Part shown: positions 1 to 8,190 of the stretch, piece by piece
Position numbering within the stretch: position 1 is the first letter of the stretch
How the letters are laid out: each line of letters starts with the position of its first letter
NCBI RefSeq assembly: GCF_009770985.1
Contig: NZ_WSRW01000003.1
Location: forward strand, 1,022,908 to 1,086,907
From: Mucilaginibacter lacusdianchii
Lineage (GTDB): Bacteria; Bacteroidota; Bacteroidia; Sphingobacteriales; Sphingobacteriaceae
Direction: 5' to 3'
DNA length: 64,000 nt
Made by a program: the position numbers and the translations under genes
The notes under the pieces: model-generated
What the model was told of the DNA's origin: nothing
What the model saw: only the letters and a program-made list of their open reading frames with translations
The model's database searches: none

Positions 1-36
1 CGTCTACACCTGTTTGCAAATAAGTGTCACAAGCAG

Positions 37-612
37 TTAAAACAAAAGTGTCCTCTGAATAGACGTTTCAAATAGTATGGTGTCTTTAACAAGTTTTAGA
101 TTCACTTGCCTATAGCTCTCTGCAATACTGTAAAACACTCGATGCACCGAATCTGGCATACAAGCGAATTTTGCTTTGATATGCTTAACCTTACCTTGGT
201 AGTGTATTATGACTTCAACGCTCTGATCATCGTCTACGTGTTTGTAAGATGTACGAAGTTGTTGGTAGTGGATTTTCTCTAAATTTACATTCAGCGCATC
301 CCAAAGTGTCCGACTAATTCGCCCAACGTAGTAACCCTCAAGAATTCTGTCTCTATCAGGTGGCGTTTGAAATGATACAGGGCCACCGTAAGACTTATAA
401 GCTAAAGTGCTATCGATACTTATTGCTATCCTCTGGCAAGGGCCAAAACAATTACCTGTTGCTACTTCTATCTTGGTAATCTCATTCTGTCTAAGTTGAA
501 TTAAGTCGTGCTTTCTGTGCTTTTCCCTATAACATGCAAAGCACAAGCATAATGTTATAAGTGCAGCAAACAACAGCATATTTGCTGTAAAAGGTAAGGT
601 AGGTAGGTTCAT
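37..612 (-). CDS. DUF6438-like membrane-anchored protein
   Basis: A 191-residue protein with one N-terminal hydrophobic segment (about residues 9-27), so it is probably anchored in or exported across the inner membrane. After it comes a segment starting near residue 45 with a G-x-C-x-G-x-C pattern (GNCFGPC), typical of the DUF6438 family, whose function is unknown. The rest is predicted beta-rich, with alternating hydrophobic residues. It is divergent from the small signal-peptide frame at 656. I see no catalytic motif. The family assignment rests on the CFGPC motif and overall length only. Confidence 0.6.
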   Translation of the reverse strand: MNLPTLPFTANMLLFAALITLCLCFACYREKHRKHDLIQLRQNEITKIEVATGNCFGPCQRIAISIDSTLAYKSYGGPVSFQTPPDRDRILEGYYVGRISRTLWDALNVNLEKIHYQQLRTSYKHVDDDQSVEVIIHYQGKVKHIKAKFACMPDSVHRVFYSIAESYRQVNLKLVKDTILFETSIQRTLLF

Positions 613-655
613 GGTTTACTTACTGTAATGTAGCAATCTTTCCTTACTTCATAGC

Positions 656-1093
656 ATGAAGCGCCTCCTTATTCTAGCCTTTGTAGCCTTGTTCACTTTT
701 AAAGCATTAGCACAGAACGCGGTTATAAACTCAGCAGACACCACTTCATTCCGTACTGTTTGCACTTCATGGTTGACCGTGGCCCATGTCGAGGCACTTT
801 CGGTGTATATCTTAAGTGTTAAAGACTACAAGGCGAGCCATCTATCAAATCATAACATGGATAGCGCAATCATACTTTACAACTTCCTGACATATAACTA
901 TCACTGTCAAATAGCATTTCGTATGCTAATTTGCGCTTATACACTGCCCATCCCTGTGACCATTTATAGTCATCATCACCTTGCGTATCGCCAAATGCAG
1001 TTCCAGCACCAAATACAAAAAACCGACCAGTACCTGCATGAACCAGAACCAAGCCACGCTTGTGCGTCTTCTTCTCGGCAATCAATGCTATGA
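656..1093 (+). CDS. doubtful signal-peptide reading frame, possibly a truncated gene
   Basis: The first 20 residues form a convincing signal peptide (basic start, hydrophobic core, ALAQ cleavage site), and the frame is free of any competing gene up to about 870. From 870 on it runs antisense to the better supported gene at 870-1283, and its composition there (rich in His, Gln, Tyr) looks like an antisense shadow. Two readings fit: a small secreted protein whose true 3' part was lost, or chance. No family is recognised. Confidence 0.25.
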   Translation: MKRLLILAFVALFTFKALAQNAVINSADTTSFRTVCTSWLTVAHVEALSVYILSVKDYKASHLSNHNMDSAIILYNFLTYNYHCQIAFRMLICAYTLPIPVTIYSHHHLAYRQMQFQHQIQKTDQYLHEPEPSHACASSSRQSML

Positions 1094-1283
1094 TATCCTT
1101 AATACCGTCTCCATTGAAGTCAGCCTCTAAGTAAGCAGGTTTAAGATAGGCTTTCAGTTCATACTTCTCATCAAGCTTATGCTGTTTGAATGCCCGGGTA
1201 AACCAAGCTGGCAAAGACTGCTGTTGGGCATTGGCGTGATAGGCTGTGGTTAAAAGCAGCAGCAACGGAATGAGTCGCTTCAT
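870..1283 (-). CDS. small secreted protein with FG-GAP/VCBS-like motif
   Basis: A 137-residue protein that begins with a clear signal peptide (basic start, run of leucines, cleavage near NAQ at about residue 20). Residues 54-67 read ADFNGDGIKDIIAL, which matches the D-x-N-x-D-G-x-x-D calcium-binding loop of FG-GAP/VCBS repeats; only one repeat is present. A role in the periplasm or at the cell surface is likely, and the function is unknown. It overlaps antisense the 3' part of the weaker frame at 656-1093. The signal peptide and the loop make this strand the better choice. Confidence 0.65.
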   Translation of the reverse strand: MKRLIPLLLLLTTAYHANAQQQSLPAWFTRAFKQHKLDEKYELKAYLKPAYLEADFNGDGIKDIIALIAEKKTHKRGLVLVHAGTGRFFVFGAGTAFGDTQGDDDYKWSQGWAVYKRKLAYEMLFDSDSYMSGSCKV

Positions 1284-1380
1284 TTATGATGATGAGGTTT
1301 AGTATAAACGGGCAATATAAGCATTATAAAACGACCTACGAAGTGACGAGCATACCTTTCCAAAGAAAGCACGTAGTGTG

Positions 1381-1965
1381 TTACGGATTTGCACGATAGT
1401 AAGCCCTATCGCTGAGCAGCCTATCTAATTCCTCTTTCCAAAAGCCTCGTTCATTCACGGCATCAAGATCTACTATTAGCATACGTTGCCGCATGGCGCT
1501 ATATTGTTCGTCTGTAAAGTTTCCATTCAACATGGCATCCTCGCCATTGTTGTTAATGACATCGTTCACAAAGTTCCGGTAAATAAGGAGAAAGGTAAGC
1601 AGACATTCCAAAGACTTATTACAGTAACTCGGTGCAAAGTAATCGTCGTGATCTAACCATTCTATGGTGTCATCCTGTTTCACGTTTATAGCAATCGGAC
1701 TACCGCTACCATCTGAGCCTATAACAACATACTTGTTCGGTTCTATATCAAGATAATACTGGTCTTCTAACTTCGCTATACCTTCATATAAGTCCTCGCT
1801 ATCATTCACAAAGGAGATGTAAGGAGCTGCATCTTTGGGCAATCCCACTTCTAAATAAGTAATGGTGTCAGGCTGGAGGTTCAGGGTTAAAAGCTTGTGC
1901 CGGGTTATAGGTAAAACACCTTCTCCTCCTTCAATCCAATTCGCTAAATACTCTTGTGCTGTCAT
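1381..1965 (-). CDS. SUKH (SMI1/KNR4-like) family protein
   Basis: A 194-residue soluble protein without signal peptide. The pattern fits the SUKH superfamily: an N-terminal helix with a conserved W-x-x-G segment, a V-G-L-P-x-D/G motif near residue 42, then a strand with an IGSDGSGSPIAI-like segment followed by an acidic stretch and a C-terminal helical part. SUKH proteins often act as immunity proteins against contact-dependent or polymorphic nuclease toxins, and some have other roles. No toxin gene lies next to it here, so it is an orphan. Family confidence is moderate; the role is inference. Confidence 0.6.
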   Translation of the reverse strand: MTAQEYLANWIEGGEGVLPITRHKLLTLNLQPDTITYLEVGLPKDAAPYISFVNDSEDLYEGIAKLEDQYYLDIEPNKYVVIGSDGSGSPIAINVKQDDTIEWLDHDDYFAPSYCNKSLECLLTFLLIYRNFVNDVINNNGEDAMLNGNFTDEQYSAMRQRMLIVDLDAVNERGFWKEELDRLLSDRAYYRANP

Positions 1966-2382
1966 GGAAATCTAAGATCAGCTAAATATAGTGAAACTTA
2001 TTATATCTATTGATATACGAACTGTCCTACGCGAATTAAGCAAATGGTCTGAGTGGAGCAAGCACCGATTAGGTACGGGCCCTTAGAATGCTTTATAAAA
2101 AGCTGTCGCCGAATTTGCCGCTTTGGTTGCTTTAACGTTATTGCTTTCCAAGATTCATAAATTGAATATCTTTTAGAGCGAGCAGCATATACTTGCATTT
2201 ATTTGCCAATGCTTCACATTAAAGATTTGCTTGTTTCTAAATGAAGTCTCGCATGTACTTGATAATCAATTATATATAACTTTTTGTATCGGTAAATGAG
2301 GGCGAAAAGATAAATTTAAGGTTTTAACTGAAGCAAAAACTTTTTTTAAGTCTAAATTTTACGGTTTCAATGTAATGTTATA

Positions 2383-2416
2383 GATAGCTGTTAAAGTCTA
2401 AGCGACAACAGCTATC
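2383..2416 (-). terminator. hairpin at the 3' end of the DUF3863-like gene
   Basis: A perfect 10-bp inverted repeat (arms 2383-2392 and 2407-2416, GATAGCTGTT and its complement) overlaps the stop codon of the gene at 2412-3848. There is no strong U tract on the minus-strand exit side, so it may be a weak terminator or a 3'-end stabiliser. Confidence 0.45.
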
Positions 2417-3848
2417 TTATCAGTTCTGGATAAAATTTTCCAATTAGCTCTTTTTCATCATTTTTTAGTGCAATGGGTAAAATTGGCTTATCCTGCGGTC
2501 TTACTCCTTTCTGGTTTATGCGGTTCATCAGACTCCAGTCTTTAACCGGTTTTTTTGGCGACGGATCTGCGGGTTCTTTTGCTGTCAAGTCGTATCTTGT
2601 AAAATCCACTACCATTTCTGGTGTATTTTTATGCCAATTTCTTAATGTAGCCAAGCGGAATTTTTGATTCATATACCACTTAATTTCCTGATCGCCCCAT
2701 GAATTTCCGATGCCTAGTCCTTTTTCCACGAAACGGTAGTTCCATTGGCTGTTATCACGATAGTGCTGGCGCCAAATCTCGCCGTACTCGCCAAAGGAAA
2801 CGAACTTCACATCGGGCCAACGCTCAAGGGTTGCGCTTGTCCACTTTTCTAACGCCCGGTATGCCAGTGTGTCGTCCCAATTTTTACGTTCGGCAATTTT
2901 TACCAGTGCTGCTTCCCATATGTTGGGTATCCAGCCAAAGCCGTTCAGTTCAAAACCCTTATCAAAATGTATCGATTGCGTATGCATAACGGAGTAGTGC
3001 CCGATATCCAAACCCCAATCACCATATGTTTCAATGGGGCCAACCCCACGGCGGCTTGCAGCGCCGTTAAATGGGGTACTTCCCCACACATTGCCACTTT
3101 GCAACGCGCACAAAAAATCCACACTCCATCCATCCAGATTTACACAGTCTATAAAATCGCCTTTACCCTGCGCAGGTTTACAAAAATGCTCTTTAGACGG
3201 ATAAAAAGGATAAGATGGGGAACCATCAGCCCCACCGCCATCCGTTTCGTGCTGGCTCCAAATAACGGCATGCGCCACATGAATATTTTCTTTCTCGGCC
3301 AAATACGCCAAATTATTGGCCGACAGAAAACCGCCCATAATGCCTTTTGGCCGATAGCCGCCGCCAACCATATATGTAATTCGTTGCAAGGCTTCTGTCA
3401 TTTCCAAGTTGATCCGGTGTCGCGGTAGGTACATGGCTGGAAAATAACCCGGAAAGTAAGACACTTCATCTCCGTACCTCTGCTGACATTCTGCAGCATA
3501 TTTACGTATGTCAACATAATTCTGACGCTTATCTTCCAGTGCGTTTAAAGTGAACCCCCATGTTAACCGCCCGCCTGGTACATTTTTAGAAAAAATTTCT
3601 CGTAAACGCTTTACCACTTCTAAAGTATGCGCAAAGCCTTCATCCCTGTTAATAAGCTTTACGTCCCGTGAAACTTCCCAGGGCGATGTACGAATCATAA
3701 TGCAAAAGGTTACAAACCGGCTTCCCATCAAAGATGACATTTCATTGCCTGTAAAAAGGCCTAATGAATTGGCTTTATGTATCCTCGGATCAGCAATCAC
3801 GGCTGCGCCGCCCAATAAACTATTTTTGCAAAATGCTCTTCTTTCCAT
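2412..3848 (-). CDS. probable DUF3863 family secreted protein
   Basis: A 478-residue protein whose start (MERRAFCKNSLLGGAAVIA) resembles a twin-arginine signal, suggesting export after folding. The body has family-like conserved stretches: SRFVTFCIMIRT near 43-54, GDEVSYFPGYF near 145, KPAQGKGDFIDCVNLDGW near 223-240, and FDKGFELNGFGWI near 295. I associate these with DUF3863 (with a C-terminal DUF3864-like part), found in Bacteroidota near carbohydrate-use genes; function is unknown, though the fold may resemble polysaccharide deacetylase-like barrels. It sits 55 bp downstream of a secreted GH2 gene on the same strand, so the two are probably co-transcribed. Confidence 0.6.
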   Translation of the reverse strand: MERRAFCKNSLLGGAAVIADPRIHKANSLGLFTGNEMSSLMGSRFVTFCIMIRTSPWEVSRDVKLINRDEGFAHTLEVVKRLREIFSKNVPGGRLTWGFTLNALEDKRQNYVDIRKYAAECQQRYGDEVSYFPGYFPAMYLPRHRINLEMTEALQRITYMVGGGYRPKGIMGGFLSANNLAYLAEKENIHVAHAVIWSQHETDGGGADGSPSYPFYPSKEHFCKPAQGKGDFIDCVNLDGWSVDFLCALQSGNVWGSTPFNGAASRRGVGPIETYGDWGLDIGHYSVMHTQSIHFDKGFELNGFGWIPNIWEAALVKIAERKNWDDTLAYRALEKWTSATLERWPDVKFVSFGEYGEIWRQHYRDNSQWNYRFVEKGLGIGNSWGDQEIKWYMNQKFRLATLRNWHKNTPEMVVDFTRYDLTAKEPADPSPKKPVKDWSLMNRINQKGVRPQDKPILPIALKNDEKELIGKFYPELIR

Positions 3849-3903
3849 CGATTCATTATTTACAAAGACAATCTAACAAAGGATTTAAAATCAATTCTTC
3901 AAA

Positions 3904-5832
3904 TTATTGATTAGTCGGTAAATGACTACCACCACTTTTTAGATCTTTATTTGATTTGTTCGGCTCGCGGTTAAGAGTCTCCCCTGCTTGTATAACCGCC
4001 TGGTTAACTTCACGAATACGGCCAACATCCATCTTCTCTACCTCGCGGTCGTAGGTTAGCAAGCCGTTTACCTCATGTTCCACATCGGTAGTTTGGGTGT
4101 AAATGGCAGCACTTAAGCCCCTATAACGCATCAATTGTTCCACTTGGTCAAGTAAAAAAACATATTTGTCTGTAAGCGCAGCTTTTGTTGGTTCGTAGGC
4201 GTAAGCGTTATTTTCAACCGGCCACATATGTCCGCGCACGAATAAGCCAACACCACCAAACTCGCCCAATGAAGCAGCTCGTTTGCTGTCGGGTTCTGAA
4301 GCTTTGTAAGGACCTATGTATATATGAGTGTCCACAAAATCGCCATTTTTAGGATCGCCATACGCCTTTTGATAGTTGGGGTTGTTATTAAACCCTGAAT
4401 TTCCATTTACCAAGCGCGAAGGATCATATTGCTTCACCCAATCTGTAATGTTTTTCACGTCAAAGGCACCCCAGTTTTCGTTGAATGGAACCCAGGTAAC
4501 AATGCATGGTGAATTATAATGGCTGTCGATAATCTCTTTAAGTTCTTTGCGGAAAGCACCCCGGGTTTTTAGCGTATCCTCATTAGGATACCAAATGGCG
4601 GGCATATCCTGCCAAACCAGCAACCCTAACTTATCTGCCCAATAGTAAAAGCGTTGCGGCTCTGTTTTCATATGCTTACGAATGAGGTTATAACCGGCTT
4701 TTTTGGTAAACTCCATATCCGACTTTAAAGCGTCGTCTGTTGGTGCAGTCAAAATACCATCGGGCCAATACCCTTGGTCAAGCAAACCAAGCTGCATTAC
4801 AAACTTACCGTTTAGTAATGGCCGTACAACGCCTCCAACTTTACCAAGTGCTACGTCTCTCATGCCAAAATAGCTCATTACCTCGTCGGATGTTGTACCG
4901 TTGGTGGATTTTAGCGTAATTTTCAAATCATACAGGAAAGGCATATCCGGCGACCATGGTTTTGGGTTACCAATCGGAATGAAGAATCCATTATTGGTGT
5001 TCCCTTCCACCCTAGCAATTTCTTTTTTCCCATCAAGAACCGAAACTGACACTCTTGCTGCTGAATTGGCGTTTACTTCGAGCTTTACTCTCCTGCCTGC
5101 CAAATCAGGTAGTATACGAATGTCTTTGATGTAATACTTGCTTACAGGTTCCATCCATACGGTTTGCCAAATACCGGAAGTAAAAGTGTAATCGCCGCGT
5201 GGGCCGTTTTTACCTGAAGGCGTGCGTCCTTCATTAGGATCATAAGCGGCTACAACAATGCTATTATCTCCTTTTTTAAGAAGGGAAGTCACATCAAATG
5301 AAAAAGCATCATAGCCTCCTGAATGGTTACCCGCCTTTTTTCCGTTTACAAAAACGGTTGTGTTGTAATCTACCGCATCAAAATGTAATAAGATTTGCTT
5401 GCCTTGCCACTCTACAGGTAGTTTAAAATTTCGTTGGTACCACATGTTCACCTCTTGCTTTCGCTTAATGCCAGATAACACCGACTCCGGGCAGTAAGGC
5501 ACCTTTATTTTCACTGCGCTACCTGAAAACGGCAATGCTTTTGATGGGTTATATGCTGATACAACAGATTTACCACCCTGATAATTCCAGGTTCCGTTCA
5601 GGCAAATCCATTCATTGCGACGAAGCTGGGGCCGTGGATATTCATCAAGCGGCACGTCGGCAGACATAGCTGCCTTCGTCCAACGAGTGGGCAATTCTGC
5701 TTCTTGTGAATATGCTTTTTGTGAATGGATGAAATTAAAAACTGTCAGCAGCAGCGCTATAATCGAGAAGTAATGCTTTGCGATATATTTTTTGACGTGA
5801 TAGCCTTGTTCAAAATTTATTGGTAATTGCAT
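3904..5832 (-). CDS. secreted glycoside hydrolase family 2 enzyme
   Basis: A GH2 hydrolase (beta-galactosidase, beta-glucuronidase or beta-mannosidase type), probably periplasmic. The frame is open to 5976, but the first convincing start is the ATG at 5832, directly before a signal peptide with a long hydrophobic core ending near AYSQ; this gives 642 residues. The order is jelly-roll sugar-binding domain (WYQRNF...VFVNGKKAGNHSGGYDAF), immunoglobulin-like domain, then the TIM barrel. The acid/base Glu lies in PFNENWG (residue 452 from this start) and the likely nucleophile in SLGEFGG (residue 524). The small C-terminal LacZ domain is absent. The substrate cannot be told from sequence. Confidence 0.88.
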   Translation of the reverse strand: MQLPINFEQGYHVKKYIAKHYFSIIALLLTVFNFIHSQKAYSQEAELPTRWTKAAMSADVPLDEYPRPQLRRNEWICLNGTWNYQGGKSVVSAYNPSKALPFSGSAVKIKVPYCPESVLSGIKRKQEVNMWYQRNFKLPVEWQGKQILLHFDAVDYNTTVFVNGKKAGNHSGGYDAFSFDVTSLLKKGDNSIVVAAYDPNEGRTPSGKNGPRGDYTFTSGIWQTVWMEPVSKYYIKDIRILPDLAGRRVKLEVNANSAARVSVSVLDGKKEIARVEGNTNNGFFIPIGNPKPWSPDMPFLYDLKITLKSTNGTTSDEVMSYFGMRDVALGKVGGVVRPLLNGKFVMQLGLLDQGYWPDGILTAPTDDALKSDMEFTKKAGYNLIRKHMKTEPQRFYYWADKLGLLVWQDMPAIWYPNEDTLKTRGAFRKELKEIIDSHYNSPCIVTWVPFNENWGAFDVKNITDWVKQYDPSRLVNGNSGFNNNPNYQKAYGDPKNGDFVDTHIYIGPYKASEPDSKRAASLGEFGGVGLFVRGHMWPVENNAYAYEPTKAALTDKYVFLLDQVEQLMRYRGLSAAIYTQTTDVEHEVNGLLTYDREVEKMDVGRIREVNQAVIQAGETLNREPNKSNKDLKSGGSHLPTNQ

Positions 5833-6208
5833 ATTGCAAGCTGTGATTTTAGCATAAATAGCCGGATCATCACAGTAACCATTGAACTTTTTGTGGCAAA
5901 CTGCTTGCTTCTGTTTATTTAGGTTAAAGTAAAAGCTTAGATTAGGTTTAGATTCTTGGTTTAACATTATCGGCATTGGTTATGATAAGTAAGTATAAGT
6001 AAATATCATCTTCACTTATACGAAATCTAATGTATTTATTTTTAATTATAAATGGCATCTGATTTTACGATTTGCTTTTTTAGCAAGTAAAATGATGCGG
6101 CTTTTTGTCGTTAATCAAACCTTTGTTGTAGGAGCTTTATAACATTATGACAACTTCCTAACCTATTCCAATAATAAGCACAGAGGCAATATTTTGCTAT
6201 TTTTGACA

Positions 6209-7189
6209 ATGATGATAAGGGTTGTTAAACAGCTTCCGAAGGCCATCTATGTATTGGATACTTACTGGAAGTTTGCAGCAGAACGGCAGGAAATTTTTTT
6301 TAACCGAATTGACGGGAAAAACTTGCTCACTGCTGACCCCATTTTAATAAAGCATAAGTTTACCAATGCTTACCGTGCTGCCGACCGGGTAAGTCAGTAT
6401 CTTATTAGTCAGGTTATTTACCGAGGCGACCAAACGCCAAATGAACTACTTTTCCGCATTCTATTATTTAAAACCTTTAATAAAATAGAAACCTGGGAGC
6501 TTCTTCGATACGAATTAGGCGAAGTGACTTGGCGTAACTATTCGTTTAATCAATACAGCAAAATCCTGCATCAGGCTCTTGGAGCCGGAGAAACGATCTA
6601 TTCTGGTGCTTACATGATGGCTTCGGGTGCCAGCGCGTTCGGCTATGCCAAAAAGCATGAGAACCACTTGAAGTTATTAGAACAAGTGATGAGGGCACAG
6701 TTAGCCGACCGGATTGCAGAAGCTCAATCTTTGGAAGCTGTATATCAGCTGTTATTAAGCTATCCAACTATCGGTAAGTTTTTAGCCTACCAGTACGCTA
6801 TTGATATCAATTATAGTACCCTTACAAATTTCGACGAGATGGAATTTGTGATGCCCGGCCCCGGCGCGAAGGACGGCATTCGGAAGTGCTTCAGTAGTTT
6901 GGGCGATTACAACGAGGCTGACGCAATTAGATATGTTACCGACTTGCAGGAACAGGAATTTGATCGCTTAGGCATTCAATTCAAAAGTTTATGGGGCAGG
7001 CACCTTCAGCTTATTGACTGCCAAAACTTATTTTGTGAAACAGATAAGTATGCACGCGTTGCACACCCCGAGGTGGGCGGCATATCTAATAGAACAAGAA
7101 TCAAGCAACTTTATACTAATAATCAGCAGCCTATACATTATTTTTTTCCGCCTAAATGGGAGCTGAATGACAAGCTTAGCAGCAGCTGA
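6209..7189 (+). CDS. 5-hmdU DNA kinase helical domain/thymine-pyrophosphorylase-like protein
   Basis: A protein of about 327 residues, soluble and largely helical. It matches my recollection of the HMUDK_hel family (5-hydroxymethyl-deoxyuridine DNA kinase, helical domain), related to alpha-glutamyl/putrescinyl thymine pyrophosphorylases that hypermodify thymine in phage DNA. Family-like stretches include YRAADRVSQYLI, VIYRGDQTPNELLFRILLFK, LSYPTIGKFLAYQYAIDINY, EFVMPGPGAKDGIRKC, SLWGRHLQLIDCQNLFCE and DKYARVAHPEV. No P-loop kinase domain is fused. The open frame begins at a TTG (6194); the tandem ATGs at 6209/6212 are better starts. It converges on an AlkB-like dioxygenase gene with 5 bp between stops. 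The biochemical activity is an inference. Confidence 0.75.
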   Translation: MMIRVVKQLPKAIYVLDTYWKFAAERQEIFFNRIDGKNLLTADPILIKHKFTNAYRAADRVSQYLISQVIYRGDQTPNELLFRILLFKTFNKIETWELLRYELGEVTWRNYSFNQYSKILHQALGAGETIYSGAYMMASGASAFGYAKKHENHLKLLEQVMRAQLADRIAEAQSLEAVYQLLLSYPTIGKFLAYQYAIDINYSTLTNFDEMEFVMPGPGAKDGIRKCFSSLGDYNEADAIRYVTDLQEQEFDRLGIQFKSLWGRHLQLIDCQNLFCETDKYARVAHPEVGGISNRTRIKQLYTNNQQPIHYFFPPKWELNDKLSSS

Positions 7190-7194
7190 TATTT

Positions 7195-7842
7195 TCAGCT
7201 TAAGCTTTTTATTTGCTCAAGACTTATATTAAACTTTTCCTGTAGCAGCTGAGCCACCTTGCCTTCCGGATTAATTGGGTGTACTTTTTTAGGTTTTACC
7301 TTACGGTAGGTGATGGATACTCTTCTATCCCTGTGCTTCACATCTCCATCTATTTTATCTTTTTTTCTTGGCGGTATGCCATGTTTCCATTTTTTCCGCG
7401 CATCATCCTGCATTACATACACCGATCGCCTGGGTACTTCAACGTCTATAATTTCTTCGTTTTTGCCCCTAATAAACCGCATAACGCAGCCACTGCCCAG
7501 ATTTACGCCGCAAATTTGATTTTCATAATATGCACGGTCTTTATGCGGCTTAAGCCCCTCTCCCGGCACATATTCATTAATGATAACTTGATCGGGCTGA
7601 AGAACGATAATATTTTTTTCAACCAACTGTTGAGATAATTGATTCATAAGTGGCGGCATCGAAACCGGAAAAGGTATCAAATCATAAGGCTTCTCCAGTT
7701 CGTTACGGTAGCCGTAATATTGTAATCTTCTTAAATAATCTACAATCCATGTTTGGCTGTCGATTTCTTTTAATAATTGTAACTCTGTAGCTTCATCAAT
7801 AAAGTCAGGATATAAGAATAAGCCGGGTACTGCAGTTTCCAT
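7195..7842 (-). CDS. AlkB-like 2-oxoglutarate/Fe(II) dioxygenase
   Basis: A double-stranded beta-helix dioxygenase of the AlkB type. The iron-binding triad is visible: H-x-D in LKPHKDRAYYE, the distal His in WKHGIPPR, and the 2-oxoglutarate-binding Arg in RRVSITYR. The preceding INEYVPGEGLKPH segment is the typical AlkB lead-in. AlkB enzymes oxidatively remove alkyl groups from nucleic-acid bases, and related enzymes hydroxylate bases. The frame is open to 7944, but the ATG at 7842 fits AlkB N-termini (PGLFLYPDFI) better, giving 216 residues. It faces the HMUDK-like gene, which hints at a joint role on DNA bases. Confidence 0.85.
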   Translation of the reverse strand: METAVPGLFLYPDFIDEATELQLLKEIDSQTWIVDYLRRLQYYGYRNELEKPYDLIPFPVSMPPLMNQLSQQLVEKNIIVLQPDQVIINEYVPGEGLKPHKDRAYYENQICGVNLGSGCVMRFIRGKNEEIIDVEVPRRSVYVMQDDARKKWKHGIPPRKKDKIDGDVKHRDRRVSITYRKVKPKKVHPINPEGKVAQLLQEKFNISLEQIKSLS

Positions 7843-8138
7843 ATTTAAATATTTAGTGCGCTTACGCTCATAAATATGAAGCAAGCAAGTTTTGAGATGC
7901 AACAAGTTCGGTGTCATTAGGTTTGGAATGTCTTCGATCAACATGTTAAATGTTTTTAAATAAACCTATAGATTTTAGGTATGTATAATCTAAAGGCAAA
8001 ACATGTTGTTACTTGCGAGTATTGGCAGAATTCATTTTGCATGAAATGTATTGTGCCCGACGTTACCTTTTTTGCTTAAGCACCGGTTTAGCTGTTTAAG
8101 GAGTAATTATTAGTTTAATTAAATCAAACTTAAACCGC

Positions 8139-8153
8139 ATAGTACTGTACTAT
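8139..8153. promoter_or_regulatory. 15-bp palindrome upstream of the LOV kinase gene
   Basis: The sequence ATAGTAC-T-GTACTAT is a perfect inverted repeat with 7-bp arms, centred 45 bp before the ATG at 8191. It is the kind of site a dimeric regulator could bind. No regulator is known, and the role is inference. Confidence 0.35.
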
Positions 8154-8190
8154 AAGAAATATTTGCGAGCCAGATCCTGAACGTACATAC

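Noticed and set aside
2007..2198. 63-codon minus-strand frame between the SUKH and DUF3863 genes
   Set aside because: Composition is random-looking (basic, aromatic-rich), with no domain, signal peptide or context.
5833..5976. 48-codon N-terminal extension of the GH2 frame at 3904
   Set aside because: It precedes a complete signal peptide that starts at 5832, so an export signal would be internal if it were used.
6198..6205. TATTTTTG resembling a Bacteroidota minus-7 element before the HMUDK-like gene
   Set aside because: No TTTG minus-33 box lies at the expected distance, and it would leave almost no leader before the ATG.
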